Below are positions 42,041-42,256 of a stretch of DNA of 42,256 nt, in pieces. Each line of letters begins with the position of its first letter. Within the stretch, counting starts at the first letter, position 1. The notes under the pieces were generated by a model. It saw nothing but the letters and a program-made list of their open reading frames with translations. It searched no databases and was not told where the DNA came from. The stretch covers positions 1 through 42,256 of the forward strand of contig NZ_MSIE01000022.1 in the NCBI RefSeq assembly GCF_001921205.1. Reading direction: 5' to 3'. Position numbers and translations under genes: made by a program. This stretch comes from Actinophytocola xanthii. Its GTDB lineage: Bacteria > Actinomycetota > Actinomycetes > Mycobacteriales > Pseudonocardiaceae.

Positions 42041-42256
42041 ATGGAACTCGGACTGGTCCGCCGGATGTGGCAGCTGCTCGAACCGATCCACGCCACGCTG
42101 TACTACGCGCCCGAGGCGTTCGCGCGGGCCGCCGAGCTGGGCTTCGACGTCGAGACGCGCTGGCCGAGCTACTTCGCCTGGCGGTCGGCGCCGTTGGGCG
42201 CGGCGAGCGCGGAGCTGGTGGCCGCGACGTTTTACAGCTTCGACCCGGGCATGGTG
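42041..42256 (+). CDS. SCO6745-family protein (3' end outside window)
   Basis: The first 72 codons are visible: MELGLVRRMWQLLEPIHATL, then YYAPEAFARAAELGF, SYFAWRSAPLGAASAELV and FYSFDPGMV. This pattern, with WQLLEPIHA and the APLG run, matches actinomycete SCO6745-type proteins, whose function is unknown to me. The ATG follows GGGAGAG at a good distance. It is divergent from the TetR gene, with repeats between them, and is a possible target. Confidence 0.75.
   Translation, partial: MELGLVRRMWQLLEPIHATLYYAPEAFARAAELGFDVETRWPSYFAWRSAPLGAASAELVAATFYSFDPGMV

Overview
The window is uniformly high-GC, densely packed DNA with many GTG starts. It looks like an actinomycete chromosome, most plausibly Pseudonocardiales or a close relative. 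The reasons are a set of arabinogalactan wall genes (dprE1, dprE2, ubiA/DPPR synthase, PAP2 phosphatase, glf, glfT2), a Scr1-type XRE regulator with a DUF397 partner, T7SS/EspC-type secreted proteins and an LLM-type (F420-like) oxidoreductase. I cannot assign a genus from sequence alone. No tRNA, rRNA, CRISPR array, transposase or phage gene was seen.

Layout. 1-1653: the 3' part of dprE1 overlapping dprE2, the DPA-forming epimerase pair. 1667-4699: a YbaB-like gene, a WXG-type protein, an EspC-like/YwqJ-type deaminase polymorphic toxin and its YwqK-type (MORN) immunity protein. 4702-9251: endonuclease V, a TetR regulator divergent from a saccharopine dehydrogenase-like enzyme over twin operators, an 83-aa unknown, the XRE/DUF397 pair and an SDR divergent from a LysR regulator. 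10197-12954 (minus): glf, PAP2 phosphatase and ubiA with overlapping codons. 13176-16872: LLM oxidoreductase, four-TM protein, HAD phosphatase, SixA, a small unknown and cspA, closed by a strong terminator. 16952-19475 (minus): a methyltransferase followed by glfT2. 19614-22963: a YfhO-type membrane glycosyltransferase candidate coupled to a DPM1/GtrB-type glycosyltransferase. 23064-24622: a DGPF/YCII protein with an ECF42-type sigma factor. 24633-26578: TetR, methyltransferase and flavin reductase-like genes. 26629-28581 (minus): a second full-length GlfT2 paralogue. 28681-33603 (minus): two tandem secreted proteins, each with three ~115-residue beta repeats and a seven-bladed RCC1 propeller. 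33927-38004: two tandem DUF6541-like polytopic membrane proteins. 38022-41969 (minus): a tight operon of TetR, flippase, DPM-type glycosyltransferase, DUF2304 protein and GT2 glycosyltransferase. The window ends inside an SCO6745-family gene.

How the genes fit together. DprE1/DprE2, the UbiA protein and the PAP2 phosphatase belong to the decaprenyl-phosphoryl-arabinose route. Glf and GlfT2 make UDP-galactofuranose and polymerise galactan. The rest of the window adds further envelope machinery: a duplicated GlfT2, a CsbB/YfhO-like lipid-linked glycosylation pair, a flippase operon, and duplicated membrane and secreted families. The most interesting unexplained block is 26.6-41.4 kb. There a GlfT2 paralogue, tandem RCC1 secreted proteins, tandem DUF6541 proteins and a flippase/GT operon sit side by side, and I infer, without proof, a surface-glycan or surface-structure system.
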